In this document: piece after piece, positions 22,879 to 33,455 of the stretch
How positions within the stretch are numbered: position 1 is the first letter of the stretch
Layout: each line of letters opens with the position of its first letter
NCBI GenBank assembly: GCA_022828595.1
Contig: JAKGHH010000002.1
Location: 104,157,254 to 104,221,253 of the forward strand
From: Nelumbo lutea
Lineage: Eukaryota > Streptophyta > Magnoliopsida > Proteales > Nelumbonaceae
Reading direction: 5' to 3'
Length of the DNA: 64,000 nt
The notes under the pieces: generated by a model
What the model saw: the letters and a program-made list of their open reading frames with translations, nothing else
The model's database searches: none
What the model was told of the DNA's origin: nothing
Position numbers and translations under genes: made by a program

Positions 22879-25083
22879 ATGGCAGAAGGTCTGCTTTTTG
22901 ACTTTGTTGGAAACATAGTGGCGAGCTTGGCCTCCCAAGCTATTCAAGAGATTGGTCTGGCATCAAATGTCGGAAAGGATGTTGAAAAGCTCAAAAGCAA
23001 GCTATCAGCGATCAAAGTCGAGCTTCTGGATGCAGAGGAACAGCAAGCCAACGGCAAAGCCGTGAATGATTGGCTCAGGAGGCTCAAGGACGCTGTTTAT
23101 GATGCCGATGACGTGGTGGATGAATTTGAAACTGAAGCTTTGCGAAGGCAAGTGGAGGTAAAAATCTTACTTTTTTCTTTCGTAATTGACGTTAAGATGG
23201 GTCATAGAATACAAGATATCACAGAGAGGCTTGATGGGTTTGCATCAGATATGTCCAGATTCCATTTTAGAGAGAGGTTACATGATACCAGGTCATTTGC
23301 CAAGAGAAAGAGGGAGCAAACCCACTCCTTCATACGTGAATCGACTGTTATCGGACGAGACCAAGATAAAAAGATGATTGTAGGGCTTTTATTAAAGGGA
23401 CCCCCGGACTCCAACTTGGGTGGTGGTGATGGTGTTCATCATCATCATCATCCAGCTGATCAGAATGTGGGCATCATTCCCATAGTTGGAATTGGGGGAC
23501 TGGGGAAGACCACACTTGCCCAATTGGTCTACAACGACCAGAGTGTGGCAGATCACTTCCAACTGAGAATGTGGGTGTGCGTGTCCGATGAATTTGATGT
23601 GAAATTGCTAACACAAAAAATTATAAGATGTGCCAACTCTTCAGATATAGATTGTTCCAACAAAGAAATGGAACAATTACAGGCTATGCTTCGAAAAGCT
23701 GTGGACGGGAGGAGATATCTACTGGTGCTGGACGACGTGTGGAATGAAGGCCAAAAGAATTGGGATGATCTTAAAGAATTGCTGATGGGTGGTTGCTTGG
23801 GTAGTAAAATCTTAGTGACAACCCGTAGCCAAAAGGTGGCAACAATCATGGGCTCAGTTGAAACATATCGTTTGCAGGGGTTAAGCGATGATGAATGCTG
23901 GGAGTTGTTCAGGCGACGGGCATTTCAGGCGGGACAGGAGCAAAGCCATTCAAAGCTTGTGGAGATTGGAAGGGAGATCGTCAGGAAGTGCGGAGGAGTA
24001 CCACTGGCAGCAAAAACACTGGGAAGTTTGATGCGGCTTAAACTTAAAGAAAGTGAGTGGTTGTTCGTGCAAGATAATGAAATATGGAGAATAGAAAAGG
24101 AACCAATCGATGGTGGAGCTGAAGGTAACAAAATTTTACCTTCACTGAGGCTAAGCTATGATCATTTGCATTCCGAATTGAAGCAGTGCTTTGCCTATTG
24201 CGCAATATTTCCAAAGGATCATGTAATAGAAAAGGAAACCCTCATCCAATTATGGATGGCACAGGGGTTCATTGGAGGGAGTAGTAGTAGTGAGAGGAGG
24301 AGGGTGGAGGAAATAGGTGAGGAGTATTTCAACGATCTACTGTGGAGATGCATGTTTCAGGAAGCAAAAGAAGATGAAGAGGGAAACATAGTAAGTTGCA
24401 AAATGCACGTCCTCGTGCATGACCTTGCTCAATCAGTCGCAGGGGCCGAGTGTTTACGGATAGAGAAGGGAGCTCAACCACCTACTATGACTATTCCGGA
24501 AGGAGTTCGACACGTGACGCTTCTTGACCATGGAGGATATAACAGCACTAACGGCCTGTCAGGATTGAATCCTGGTAATAAGGTGCGGACTTTTCTTCTA
24601 CTCTTGCCCCGTGAGATGGGATTAAGAATTAAAGAAATAGTGAATCGTAGTGCTTGCTTACGTGTGTTAGACTTACATAATACAAGTATTAAGAGCGAGG
24701 AAATAAGAAGCATAGATAAATTGAAGCACTTAAGGTACCTTGGCCTCTCTGATAATTGGTCTGTTGAGACACTCCCTACATCAATTACTAAGCTCCAAAA
24801 TTTGCAGACCATGAAGCTCCGACGTTGTCGTCTTAAAAATTTGCCAAAAGATATTGGGAATATGAAGAGCCTAAGGTACCTTGACCTCTCTAATAATCCG
24901 CATATTGAGACACTCCCTACATCAATTACTAAGCTCCAAAATTTGCAGACCATGAAACTTAAAAATTGTGGTGGTATTGAAAAATTGCCAGCAAATATTG
25001 GAAATATGAAGAGCCTAAGGCATGTTGACCTCCTGGATCTACTCACCATACTAATTGTATGTGAAATGTTAGGTTGTATGTAA
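22879..25083 (+). CDS. NLR1: CC-NB-ARC protein with truncated LRR and MHV instead of MHD
   Basis: This is an intronless RGA-type CNL of 734 aa; intact relatives usually exceed 1000 aa. The coiled-coil domain (about residues 1-120) has an EDVID-like AVYDADDVVDEFE. The P-loop GIGGLGKTT starts at residue 204, kinase-2 LLVLDDVW is at 281-288, RNBS-B is KILVTTRS, and GVPLAAK is at 373-379. RNBS-D is KQCFAYCAIFPKD. The MHD motif reads MHV, with residue 511 encoded by GTC at 24,409-24,411. LRRs start near residue 560 and include a tandemly duplicated 47-aa pair. The frame leaves NLR homology near 25,031, and the last 15 or so residues come from antisense copia sequence. About 13 residues are also missing after the CC relative to NLR2. 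The family are intracellular nucleotide-switch immune receptors. NLR1 could be a truncated signalling protein or a recent pseudogene. Confidence 0.85.
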   Translation: MAEGLLFDFVGNIVASLASQAIQEIGLASNVGKDVEKLKSKLSAIKVELLDAEEQQANGKAVNDWLRRLKDAVYDADDVVDEFETEALRRQVEVKILLFSFVIDVKMGHRIQDITERLDGFASDMSRFHFRERLHDTRSFAKRKREQTHSFIRESTVIGRDQDKKMIVGLLLKGPPDSNLGGGDGVHHHHHPADQNVGIIPIVGIGGLGKTTLAQLVYNDQSVADHFQLRMWVCVSDEFDVKLLTQKIIRCANSSDIDCSNKEMEQLQAMLRKAVDGRRYLLVLDDVWNEGQKNWDDLKELLMGGCLGSKILVTTRSQKVATIMGSVETYRLQGLSDDECWELFRRRAFQAGQEQSHSKLVEIGREIVRKCGGVPLAAKTLGSLMRLKLKESEWLFVQDNEIWRIEKEPIDGGAEGNKILPSLRLSYDHLHSELKQCFAYCAIFPKDHVIEKETLIQLWMAQGFIGGSSSSERRRVEEIGEEYFNDLLWRCMFQEAKEDEEGNIVSCKMHVLVHDLAQSVAGAECLRIEKGAQPPTMTIPEGVRHVTLLDHGGYNSTNGLSGLNPGNKVRTFLLLLPREMGLRIKEIVNRSACLRVLDLHNTSIKSEEIRSIDKLKHLRYLGLSDNWSVETLPTSITKLQNLQTMKLRRCRLKNLPKDIGNMKSLRYLDLSNNPHIETLPTSITKLQNLQTMKLKNCGGIEKLPANIGNMKSLRHVDLLDLLTILIVCEMLGCM

Positions 25084-25435
25084 ACCATATTATACATAAT
25101 ACTTCCAACCGCATTGGAGTAGGGGACATGTGACATATTTTTCTTCTTCATCTATCTGTGGTGACAAGTTTGTTGAAAGTCTGAAGTGGGCTGCAATATA
25201 AGTAGTTACTGGTTTAGCATCTTTCATGCCAAAGCACTCTAAGACCTTTTCAACATGCTTCTATTGTGTCAAATACAGTTTTCCTACTTTTCGGTCCCTC
25301 TAAATCTCCATGCCAAGAATTTTCTTTGCTGCACCCAAATCTTTCATTTCAAACTCACCACTCAACTATGTTTTTGATCGGTTGATCTTAGATATTTCTC
25401 TTGCTGCAATAAGCATATCATCAACATAAAGCAAC

Positions 25436-25646
25436 AAGTAAACAAAAGAATCATTACAAGTTTCCTGAAATAAACACATCTATCATAGTTGCATCTAGAA
25501 TACCCAAGAGCCACCATAAAAGAGTCAAATCTTCCATACCAAGTAAACAAAAGAACCATCTACAAGTTTTCTGAAATAAATACAACTATCATACTTGCAT
25601 CTAGAATACCCAAAAGCCACCATAAAAGATTCAAATCTTCTATACC
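25436..25646 (-). repeat. 105-bp tandem duplication inside copia RT
   Basis: Positions 25,436-25,540 and 25,541-25,646 are adjacent, closely similar units, each containing cataaaagagtcaaatctt or a one-base variant. Both encode the same RT block (RFxSFMVALGYSRC...VYFRKL) on the minus strand. Confidence 0.85.
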
Positions 25647-27476
25647 ATTGTCTACGAAACTGTTTTAAGTCATATAGAGTTTTTTTTTAACAAACAAACA
25701 TGGTCTTCCTTCTCTTCAACAACAAAACCATTGGGTTGGTGCATATAAATCTGTTCATCAAGTTCTCCATGCAAAAATTAGTTTTAACATCTAATTGTTT
25801 TAATTCCAAATTATGCATGGCAACCAAAGCAAGAAAAACATAAATGGAACTATGTCTAACAACTGGTGAGAAAACATCATTAAAATCAACACCTTGTACC
25901 TGACTGTAACATTTTGCAACCAATCGTGCCTTATATCTAGCATCCTCCACACCTAGAGTCCCTTCTTTTTTTTTGAAAATGCATTTGCATCCAACAAAGC
26001 TCTTTCCTTTAGGTGGTCTTACCAACTCCTAAGTCAGGTTTTTATGTAAGGATTCAATCTCTTCATGCATATCTGTCAACCACTTAGCAGAATTAACAGA
26101 AGAGATAGATTTTGTATAAGTATTGGGTTCTATAACATCGACATTCTTTGCAACTAACAATGCATAGGCAACCAGATCAGCTTAACCATATCTCTAAGGT
26201 GGTGTAATCTCTCTCCTTGTTATGCCTGTAGCAATAGAATACTGCTCCTCCTCTTCTTCCTCTTGTATATGTTCTTCTATTTGAAGACTCCTTTCTTGGG
26301 TGAAGCATAGTAGATTAATCAAAAGTAACATCTCTGCTAACTATGAACTTTGGTGATTTAGGATCAAGTATTTTCAAATTTGCCTTTATTAACAATGCAT
26401 AGGCTCAAACTTGCCTTTATTAACATGTGCATATGCTGGACAATCAAATATTTTCAAATTTGAATAATTAGTAGGGTTGCCAAACCATACATTTTCTAGA
26501 GTCTTACATTCAATGGTTGTAGATGGAGATCGATTTACCAGGTGATAAGCCATATTAATTACTTCCGCCCAAAAATCCTTTCAGATACCAGCATTTGACA
26601 ACATGCACCTTGCTCTCTCTAGTAGAGTTCTATTCATACATTCTACAACTCAATTCTGCAGTGGTGTTTTAACAACAGTACGATGCCTTACAATGCCTTC
26701 ATTTTTGAAAAACTCATTAAACTCATTTTCACAAAACTCTAAACCATTATCTGTTCTCAACCGCTTGACCTGTTTTTCTATTTGCTTTTCAAGCAAAGTT
26801 TTCCACTATTTAAAAGTCACAAATACATCATTCTTATGCTTCAGAAAATAAACCCATACCTTCCTGGAGTAGTCATCGATGATGGTAAGAAGATATTGAG
26901 CACCACCTTTTGATGGAATTTGTGAAGGTCCTCACAGATCTGTGAACATAATCCAAAGTTCCCTTTGTCTTATAAATGGCTGCATTGAAATTGGTTCTTT
27001 TTTATTTCCCAAAAACATAATGTTCATAGAAGTCAAGGTTTCCTGCACTTTGGCCACAAAGAAGGCCTCTCCCACCTAACATAGTAAGTCTCTTTCACTC
27101 ATATATCCAAGCCTCATGTGCCATAACTTGGTGGTGTCAGACTCAATAATGATGATGTAGAAATTACAACTAAACTTGTGATAGTAGTACCTTGTAACAC
27201 ATATAGACTTCCTATCCTCATGCCTTTCATCACAACAAGAACACCCTTACTAATTTTCAAAACTCCACATTCAGTTGAATATTTACAACCTTTAACATCT
27301 AGAGTGCCAAAAGAGATGAGATTTTTCTTTAAGTATAGTACACGTTGTATATTTGTTAATGTTCTCACAACATCATCATGCATTCTAGTTCGAATTGTTC
27401 ATTTTCCCACAATTTTATAGGAGGCATTATTACCCATCAATACAACTCCACCATTAATAGAATCATAGGTAGAGAA

Positions 27477-28394
27477 CTAGTCCCTATTGGGACACATGTG
27501 ATAGGAACAATCCGAATCCAGAATTCGTTCATCCTTGGATCTGGTTTTATCATCTATCACTAAGAAAACATCCACATTCTCATTCTCAGCCACACTAGCC
27601 TCTATAGAGTTATTCTTTTTCTTTTCCACATTCTGATTTTTATTTTCCAACTTATAACATTCTGACTTAATGTGCCCTTTCTTGTGACAATAGTTACAGG
27701 GCAAGTTCTTATGTCTAGATTTTGACCTAGACTTTGATTTACCATTTGAGCCATTATCCTTAGACCTCCCTCTTGCAAACAATCCTGAGTCTTGACTACC
27801 ACTCCAATTCAATGTAAAGTTGTTATCAATCACATCTTTAAAGAGTAATGCCTTTTTAACATCCTCTGTACTAATGGTGTCTCTTCCATAAATGAGAAAC
27901 TCTCTAAAAGACTTATATGAGGGTGGTAAGCAACAGAGTAACCAAAAGGCTTTGTCTTCATCTTCAAGCTTAACATCAATATTTTGCAGGTCCATGATGA
28001 TAGAGTTAAATTCATCAATATTAGATTTTATGGGTGTACCTTCAACCATCCGAAATAGGAACAATCATTGCTTCAAGTAAAGCTTACTAGTAAGATATTT
28101 TGACAAGTATAGAGACTCCAACTGTCGCCACAAACCCACAGTGGTCTTTTCATGAACGACTTCTTGCAAAAATTCATTTGATACCAGTAACTAAGTCGTA
28201 ATTAGGGCTTTAAAATCTAACTCCTCCCATTCTCCATCACTTATAGTTACAGGTTTCTTCTCCTTCCCATACAGAGCTTTGTGTAGTCCATATTGACCCA
28301 AAATGGCACGTATCATGACTTGCCAAATACTGAAATTGATGCTACCATCGAACTTCTCAATATCAAACTTCATTGATGACATTATAAGTGTCAA
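27477..28394 (-). pseudogene. Copia gag and protease start of the 25.0-28.4 kb element
   Basis: The N-terminal gag (28,394-28,191) and its main body (28,064-27,477) are in separate frames. The body has a TNT1-type gag core, then basic SKSRSKSRHKNLP, the knuckle CNYCHKKGHIKSEC, and the protease-like DSDCSYHMCPNRD at its end. Gag would coat element RNA, and the protease would process the polyprotein. The break between frames and the loss of the DSG glycine make it non-functional as it stands. Confidence 0.75.
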
Positions 28395-28406
28395 ATGAAA
28401 AATAGG

Positions 28407-28418
28407 GCTCTAATACCA
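28407..28418 (-). other. Primer-binding site of copia element
   Basis: The minus strand reads TGGTATTAGAGC, one base from the usual TGGTATCAGAGC complementary to the 3' end of initiator Met tRNA. It sits two to three bases from the LTR edge. Confidence 0.75.
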
Positions 28419-28421
28419 GTT

Positions 28422-28920
28422 TGTTGCAAAGAAACCCAAGAAAACAGATTTGAAATGGCACTCAAATGAAAATAAATTAGAGATAAAGAGAAAGCAAACA
28501 CAGAGAACACACAAACTTACGTAGTTCAGCTTATAGCCTACGTCTACGGGTGAAAGAGGAATAGAAATCCACTATGTAGTAGGTAATGGAGAAGAAATAC
28601 TGAGTTGTGCTCTCACAAAAAACCCTAAGCCCCAAAATACACCCAATATCACTCAAGATTCCACCTTCTGTATACAAGAGAGAAAACCCCCGAAAAATAC
28701 ATGACTCTTCGTATTCGATTCAGACCTATAAGATAAATATGGGTTAGGTCCATACCACCGTAATGGCTGTGCCCCTGCACCCCCAATAGTGATTTGTGAT
28801 GGGCTACAGGCTTACTCATCCACCATAAACCACTATGAAATTTTACCTTCGGGTTTTTTCCAACTTAATTCAAAGAAGATTCATGAACCGAGTCGCCACA
28901 AAGAATTCAAGGCACAAACA
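28422..28920 (-). repeat. 5' LTR of the 25.0-28.4 kb copia element (right edge approximate)
   Basis: The LTR lies next to the primer-binding site and begins (plus strand) TGTTGCAAAG. It contains no ORF. The outer end near 28,918 is inferred from where RLK remnant B starts, and no second LTR survives for comparison. Confidence 0.5.
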
Positions 28921-28946
28921 TAAAATATCATATATATGCATTTTAA

Positions 28947-30760
28947 ATGTATATGGTTACTTTTGATGCTAGTTTAGTTAATGAAAATTGCTTAAAGAAT
29001 TTCTATTATTTGATTTTAGAACACGGATACAATAAGAAAACAACTAGACAAATTGATGTCTACAGATTCGGCCTCATGTTATTAGAGCTTATTACTGGTA
29101 AACAAACTAAGTATCTGGAGTCTATAGACTTGGTTAATGTTGTAAGTGAAGTGGGAGCAATGAAGTGTTCTATGTGTTTTATATCAAGATCTCCAAGTCA
29201 TCCCAATAGGAGATATTCGATGCTCTTGTAGTTTCCCTTTATTGCACTTTTATCATGTTAGAGAAACAACCAACAATGTTTGAACCTTGAAGTTATTCCA
29301 TTACTTCAGTCCTTGGACTCTAGGACCTACATTCTAAGTTCATTTTTCAGTCATAGCAAATTCTTCACCTTAGACGAGCATTTAGACCCAACCAGAACTT
29401 GAATAAATAGTAAAATAATCCTTTAAGGCTATGTTTGGTTTGAAGGAAAAAGTAGGGAAAATAAAGGAAAGGTAGGGAAACCTAAAATCGATTTGTGAAG
29501 GTTTCCCTAACTTTCCTTTCCTTTCACTACTTTTTCCTTCAAACTAAACATAGCTTTAAGGTTTCCCCTCTGCCTTTGTAAATTTAACTCTAGTTTGCAC
29601 TTTTTATTTTCAAGTTTTTTGTTTTTGGACATGGTTTCTTTTGTAATTAATACCAGAATTTCCTTTTGGATTTTGATGAATATAGTTATATTCACCATAT
29701 TGATGCTAATCATTAAGCACCACTTCTGAACTGCTTCTTGTTATCAATTATAATATGGATGCAGGATCTTCTTGAAGAAAAAGAAATAAAGAGTCATTTA
29801 AAGAAATAGTTAAATGGGGTCAATACCGCAGTTCCTGTATGGATCATAGTTAATTGCAATACAATCTTTACATTAGTAATGCAAGACATGAAATCGATTT
29901 CAAAATTGTCGTTTGTTAATCAATTTTAAAACGGAGAAGTACGGATACATTGATGCAGAATTCTGAATTCCACCCACCCTAATACTAGCCCTCTCCTCCC
30001 TATAAACCACATCCTGCCCGTGAATTTGGCATCAATTCATGGTTAGGATGCATTTGGGGCTATAAAATTCTGTTCTACATTTGAGAAAACATTACATTTA
30101 CTATTTTTGTTCTAATCATCATTAAATTGCCCTAATTTCACAATTAAGATGAAAAAAATTTAATTCATGTATTCTTATGTCAAGATCCTTCATCATAACT
30201 TAAATGTTTTAAAGTGTTTTCTATTTAAACACAACCTATGCATTCATTTTTCAAATTTGGCCACAATACAACACATGAACAATCTTAAAACCTGAATGAT
30301 TCTTACATTCACTGATCTACTAAAACTATTATCATGAAAAACCCTAAAGCATGCAGGGTCACCAACATTCTACAACCACTTGTCACTATTCAATCAACAT
30401 CAATCCACTGTTGAACTATAAAATAAAAAATTCTTGTAATTTTTCAGTGTTAAGAGGAGCCATGGAAATCTGCTCCAAATCCAGTGGAATTTGTCATTCA
30501 ATCATTAACCAAAAAAGGCATGAAACATTTGGACATGAGTAAAAATTGACTATATTTCTACCTCGTTGATTGTTTGAAAAAATTAAATCACTAGAGGGGG
30601 AATATGACTGAAAAGGGAAATTTTAGATGGTGATTGACAATGGAAGTGGACCTTTCTTGGTGAGACATGGGATAGAATCCTAAATCATAGATGAATTCCT
30701 TAAAAACATTTTTCTATTTTTGTAGAAAGTGATTCCTTTTAAACTTTTTTTATTCATATT
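28947..30760 (+). pseudogene. RLK remnant B: kinase C-lobe fragment and 3' region
   Basis: The frame 28,947-29,231 contains KKTTRQIDVYRFGLMLLELITGKQTKYLES, split here as KKTTRQIDVY and RFGLMLLELITGK, the aF-helix region of a plant receptor-like kinase. About 60 bases further on, gagaaacaaccaacaatgtttg gives EKQPTMFE of the C-terminal helix. The 3' flank (29,570-30,760) aligns with copies A and C. No N-lobe or LRR is present, and the copia LTR abuts its left side. It is a dead fragment. Copy C gives the best view of the family. Confidence 0.72.
29421..29561. mobile_element. 125-bp hairpin MITE with 8-bp target-site duplication
   Basis: The element is 29,429-29,553. Its ends are 27-bp inverted repeats beginning CTATGTTTGGTTTGAAGG (one mismatch), and most of the interior also pairs, so the whole unit can fold back. 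CTTTAAGG flanks it perfectly at 29,421-29,428 and 29,554-29,561. Copies A (about 10,171) and C (about 46,681) of the RLK flank lack the element. The 8-bp duplication suggests a hAT-mobilised MITE. Confidence 0.88.
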
Positions 30761-30860
30761 CATGAAGCTAAACAACAAGAGGCAGCCCATTGCCCATCCC
30801 TAATTTAATCCCAAATCCCTCCAATACACCAATCAGAGACCTTATCAAAACAGTGCACCT

Positions 30861-32790
30861 TGATAAAGGAATGAGAGATCCATCATATGGATGGCCAAAC
30901 CCTACGGGAAGTTTGGGCGAAATTTCAAAAATTTCCTCTCCCCTCATCTGGGACCCACATTCCCTATTTTAGAAAATCTGCATTTTCAATGATCAATCTT
31001 GAACCATAAATCGAACCAGATCTGAAACCAGAAATAGGAGAGGAATCTACTTGATACGGAGAAACAATATCTCCCAACAAAGGTGTTCACGCCCAAAGAA
31101 AGACCGCAAAGACTATTCCCACTGAAGATGACACAGTGAATGGTGGAGCAGAATCAGCAGTGTTCATCCAATGAATCAAAATCTTCACCAAGAATTCATT
31201 GGAGACAGTGAGCACGACTTCAGATCAGCCTTTCTCCAAAGGCTGATATCAAGACTCTTCTTGATCGCTCCTACAGAACTAGAGAATGAACTGGTAGTAT
31301 AGCGACAACAGGAAGAGAATGTAGGGAGAAGGCGCAGTCGCACTGTATTCAACTTCTCTCTATGCTCTGAGATCTTGTATCTCTGGAAGGCTGGAGTGTG
31401 TTGGATGATCTGAATGGTTCGCTCCTTCCTCCTTTTATAGGCTTAAAGAGATCAACTCATAATCTCATTAGGAGTTTCCTGATTCAAATCCTTATTTGAA
31501 TCTGAACTTTCTTTAAGTGATAAGGATAGACCCTTATCTTATCTGCAGATTAGATAAACTCTCTCCTAATCTCATTAGGAGGTTTCTAGATCTAAATCTT
31601 ATTTAGATCTAGACTCTCTGAGTGGATAGGGATAAGACTCTATCATATCTGCTAATCAAATCCCAGATCCACCCCTTATTTAACTGATCATATCAGCCCA
31701 GTTCGAAATGGGCTTTAGGCCCATGAAGTCTTAGTGCTCAGTATGCTTCCAAATTGTTGCCCAGTTGGATTTCTTTGTATGATGTAGGACCCAAACATTG
31801 AATTACACATCAGCCACATGGGTTGAGCCCAGCCTCTGTTACAAGGCCTGGCCGAATACACTGTTATGGACAGTACACCCCTTGAACCCATCACATGGGC
31901 TCCTAATGGGCCCAACACTTACACTAAGTGGTCCCTGGGCCAATCCACCCTATAAAAACCAAAGGACTGTGGGTAGATGCAAGATTAGTCCATCAGGTAT
32001 TACCCTCAATGGTTTTACACTTAACCTCTTAGCCCATAATGATCAAACACTACCCAAAAAGAGAGGACCTCTCCCTCGGCTGCAAGGAACAGTGCTGCAA
32101 TCTCTACTCACATGGATCCCGAGAATTAAAACCTTTTGCAAACATTTTGAAACCATAATATATATATGTATATCCGTATATAAATATATTTTGCAAATCA
32201 AATTTCAACGATTGAAATCGGCTGTCGGCAGTCATAGTTTCTATTAGAGAGAGTGCATTCCCAATCATTACCTTTGTCCAACAAAAGGGCTGATCTTGTC
32301 ACTATGATCACCCACTCATATGAATTCTCAGACTGTCCCAATATACCTAGGTTTTGACCCCCTCTAAGGATCCCACTGATTGGCATATCAAAGATAACCC
32401 AATCCGACACCTAGTGCAGTATCATAATCGAGTCTCGGGGTTAGGTGTAACTTTCTAGTTTTGCCCAACAATCTCCAAGGTCCAGGGAAATACTGGAAAT
32501 CTGATCTGGTTCAAGGTTTCAAGTAAACCTACACTATATGTGCCTCGAGTCTCACCCTGACAGCTAAGATAGGCCACCCCAACATTTGGCAGCACACCAG
32601 TATCAGCCTTGGCAGGATAAATCTCCCCAGACTTATCCTACGGTTGTGAATATTCTAAACTAACACGAGTCTCATAAATGTCCAGTTTAAGGGTATTACA
32701 CAGAAACACACAAGAATATGAATCAAATATGTACTTTATTCATTTACAATAAATGTCATAATGTACATCATTCTGATTGGAGCTAAGGGC
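30861..32790 (+). mobile_element. LTR family L1.9, second copy, without clear target-site duplication
   Basis: It is colinear with 10,417-12,371 and 59,687-61,594 over about 1.9 kb, including the conserved TATAAAAA at 31,951-31,958. The left edge TGATAAAGGAATG is recognisable, but the right edge departs from the others after gagctaagggcacacaa, and no matching 5-bp flanks are visible. It may be a solo LTR with an eroded end. Confidence 0.75.
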
Positions 32791-32799
32791 ACACAACAG

Positions 32800-33090
32800 A
32801 ATGTGCTTTTTTGGAAAGGAATCTTCTATAAGCAATCGTTTACCTTTACCATAACTCACACAATTATGGTCTAATATCTTCACATCTAACCTTGGCCTAG
32901 GAATCATAGTTGGAGTTAAAGATGTGGCCTTGGTCCAATTCACAACCCAAATTTAAAAATGAAAAGAAATTGCACAAAGTAAAGGAGATCGTACAACATT
33001 TTGAAAGGATATCAAAACAAATGATAAATCAAATTGGAAGCCCATTTAGTCAGGGAGTTGATAGAAGGAAGAGAAAAATACTCTTATGAA
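32800..33090. other. Short intergenic stretch, nothing recognised
   Basis: No coding or repeat signal that I can support lies between the L1.9 LTR and the LINE fragment. Confidence 0.35.
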
Positions 33091-33109
33091 TGTCAGGATT
33101 TAAACAAAT

Positions 33110-33450
33110 ACCATTAGTGGAAAAGTATTTAGGAGCCAAACTAAAATTTTGGAAAACCAAACATGTTAAAGCAATTGGAAGCTATCTAAAAAATTGAAAA
33201 TAGATTGACATCTAGGAGAACAAAACTTTTATCACAAGAGGAAGAAATACTATGATAAAAGTATTGATAAGCTCTACCAACGTAAACCATGGGTGCTACA
33301 ATTATACCATCAAGTGTTTTACAAAAAATGGAAAAAATCCAAAAGGATTTTAGTGGAATGGAAACCCAACAAAGAAGAGTACACACACTATATCCTAGGA
33401 TGTGTTCTGTAGACCATAAAAAGAAGGTGGATTGTGTTTTTGTAGTATGC
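33110..33450 (+). pseudogene. LINE reverse-transcriptase C-terminal fragment
   Basis: Across shifting plus-strand frames I read KYLGAKLKFWKTKH, then KTFITRGRNTMIKVLISST, then LQKMEKIQKDF, WNGNPTKK and (after stops) KEGGL. This order matches the plant LINE RT thumb and linker region, which typically reads YLG, LSxxGRxxLIKxVLSSxP, xxIEKIxRxFLW and KxxGGLG. Stops interrupt it, and no 3' tail is seen because LTR-like sequence follows at about 33,456. Confidence 0.5.
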
Positions 33451-33455
33451 ATGAC

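Larger units (their letters stand above)
25032..28421 (-). mobile_element. Degenerate Ty1/copia element (TNT1-like), minus strand, 3'-truncated at NLR1
   Basis: Reading leftward it contains the primer-binding site, gag (28,394 to about 27,600), a protease-like segment (about 27,560), integrase remnants (about 27,400-26,300) and reverse transcriptase (26,025 to 25,032). Gag shows FDIEKFDGSINFSIWQV, MVEGTPIKSNIDEFNSII and an intact CCHC knuckle CNYCHKKGHIKSEC. The protease motif reads DSDCSYHMC, where DSG is usual. RT shows ARYKARLVAKCYSQ, QLDVKTNF and YVDDMLIAA. The element ends abruptly inside the RT tail (VSMVSR-type block) at the NLR1 LRR, with no RNase H or 3' LTR. Many stops and frameshifts are present. 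Confidence 0.85.

Noticed and set aside
24474..25151. 225-aa minus-strand ORF overlapping NLR1
   Set aside because: Its first 45 or so codons are real copia RT sequence, but the rest is the antisense of NLR1 LRR repeats, so it is not an independent gene.
29507..29713. Lys/Glu-rich minus ORF (68 aa)
   Set aside because: It is a translation of the hairpin MITE arm and adjoining RLK 3' flank, with no family similarity.
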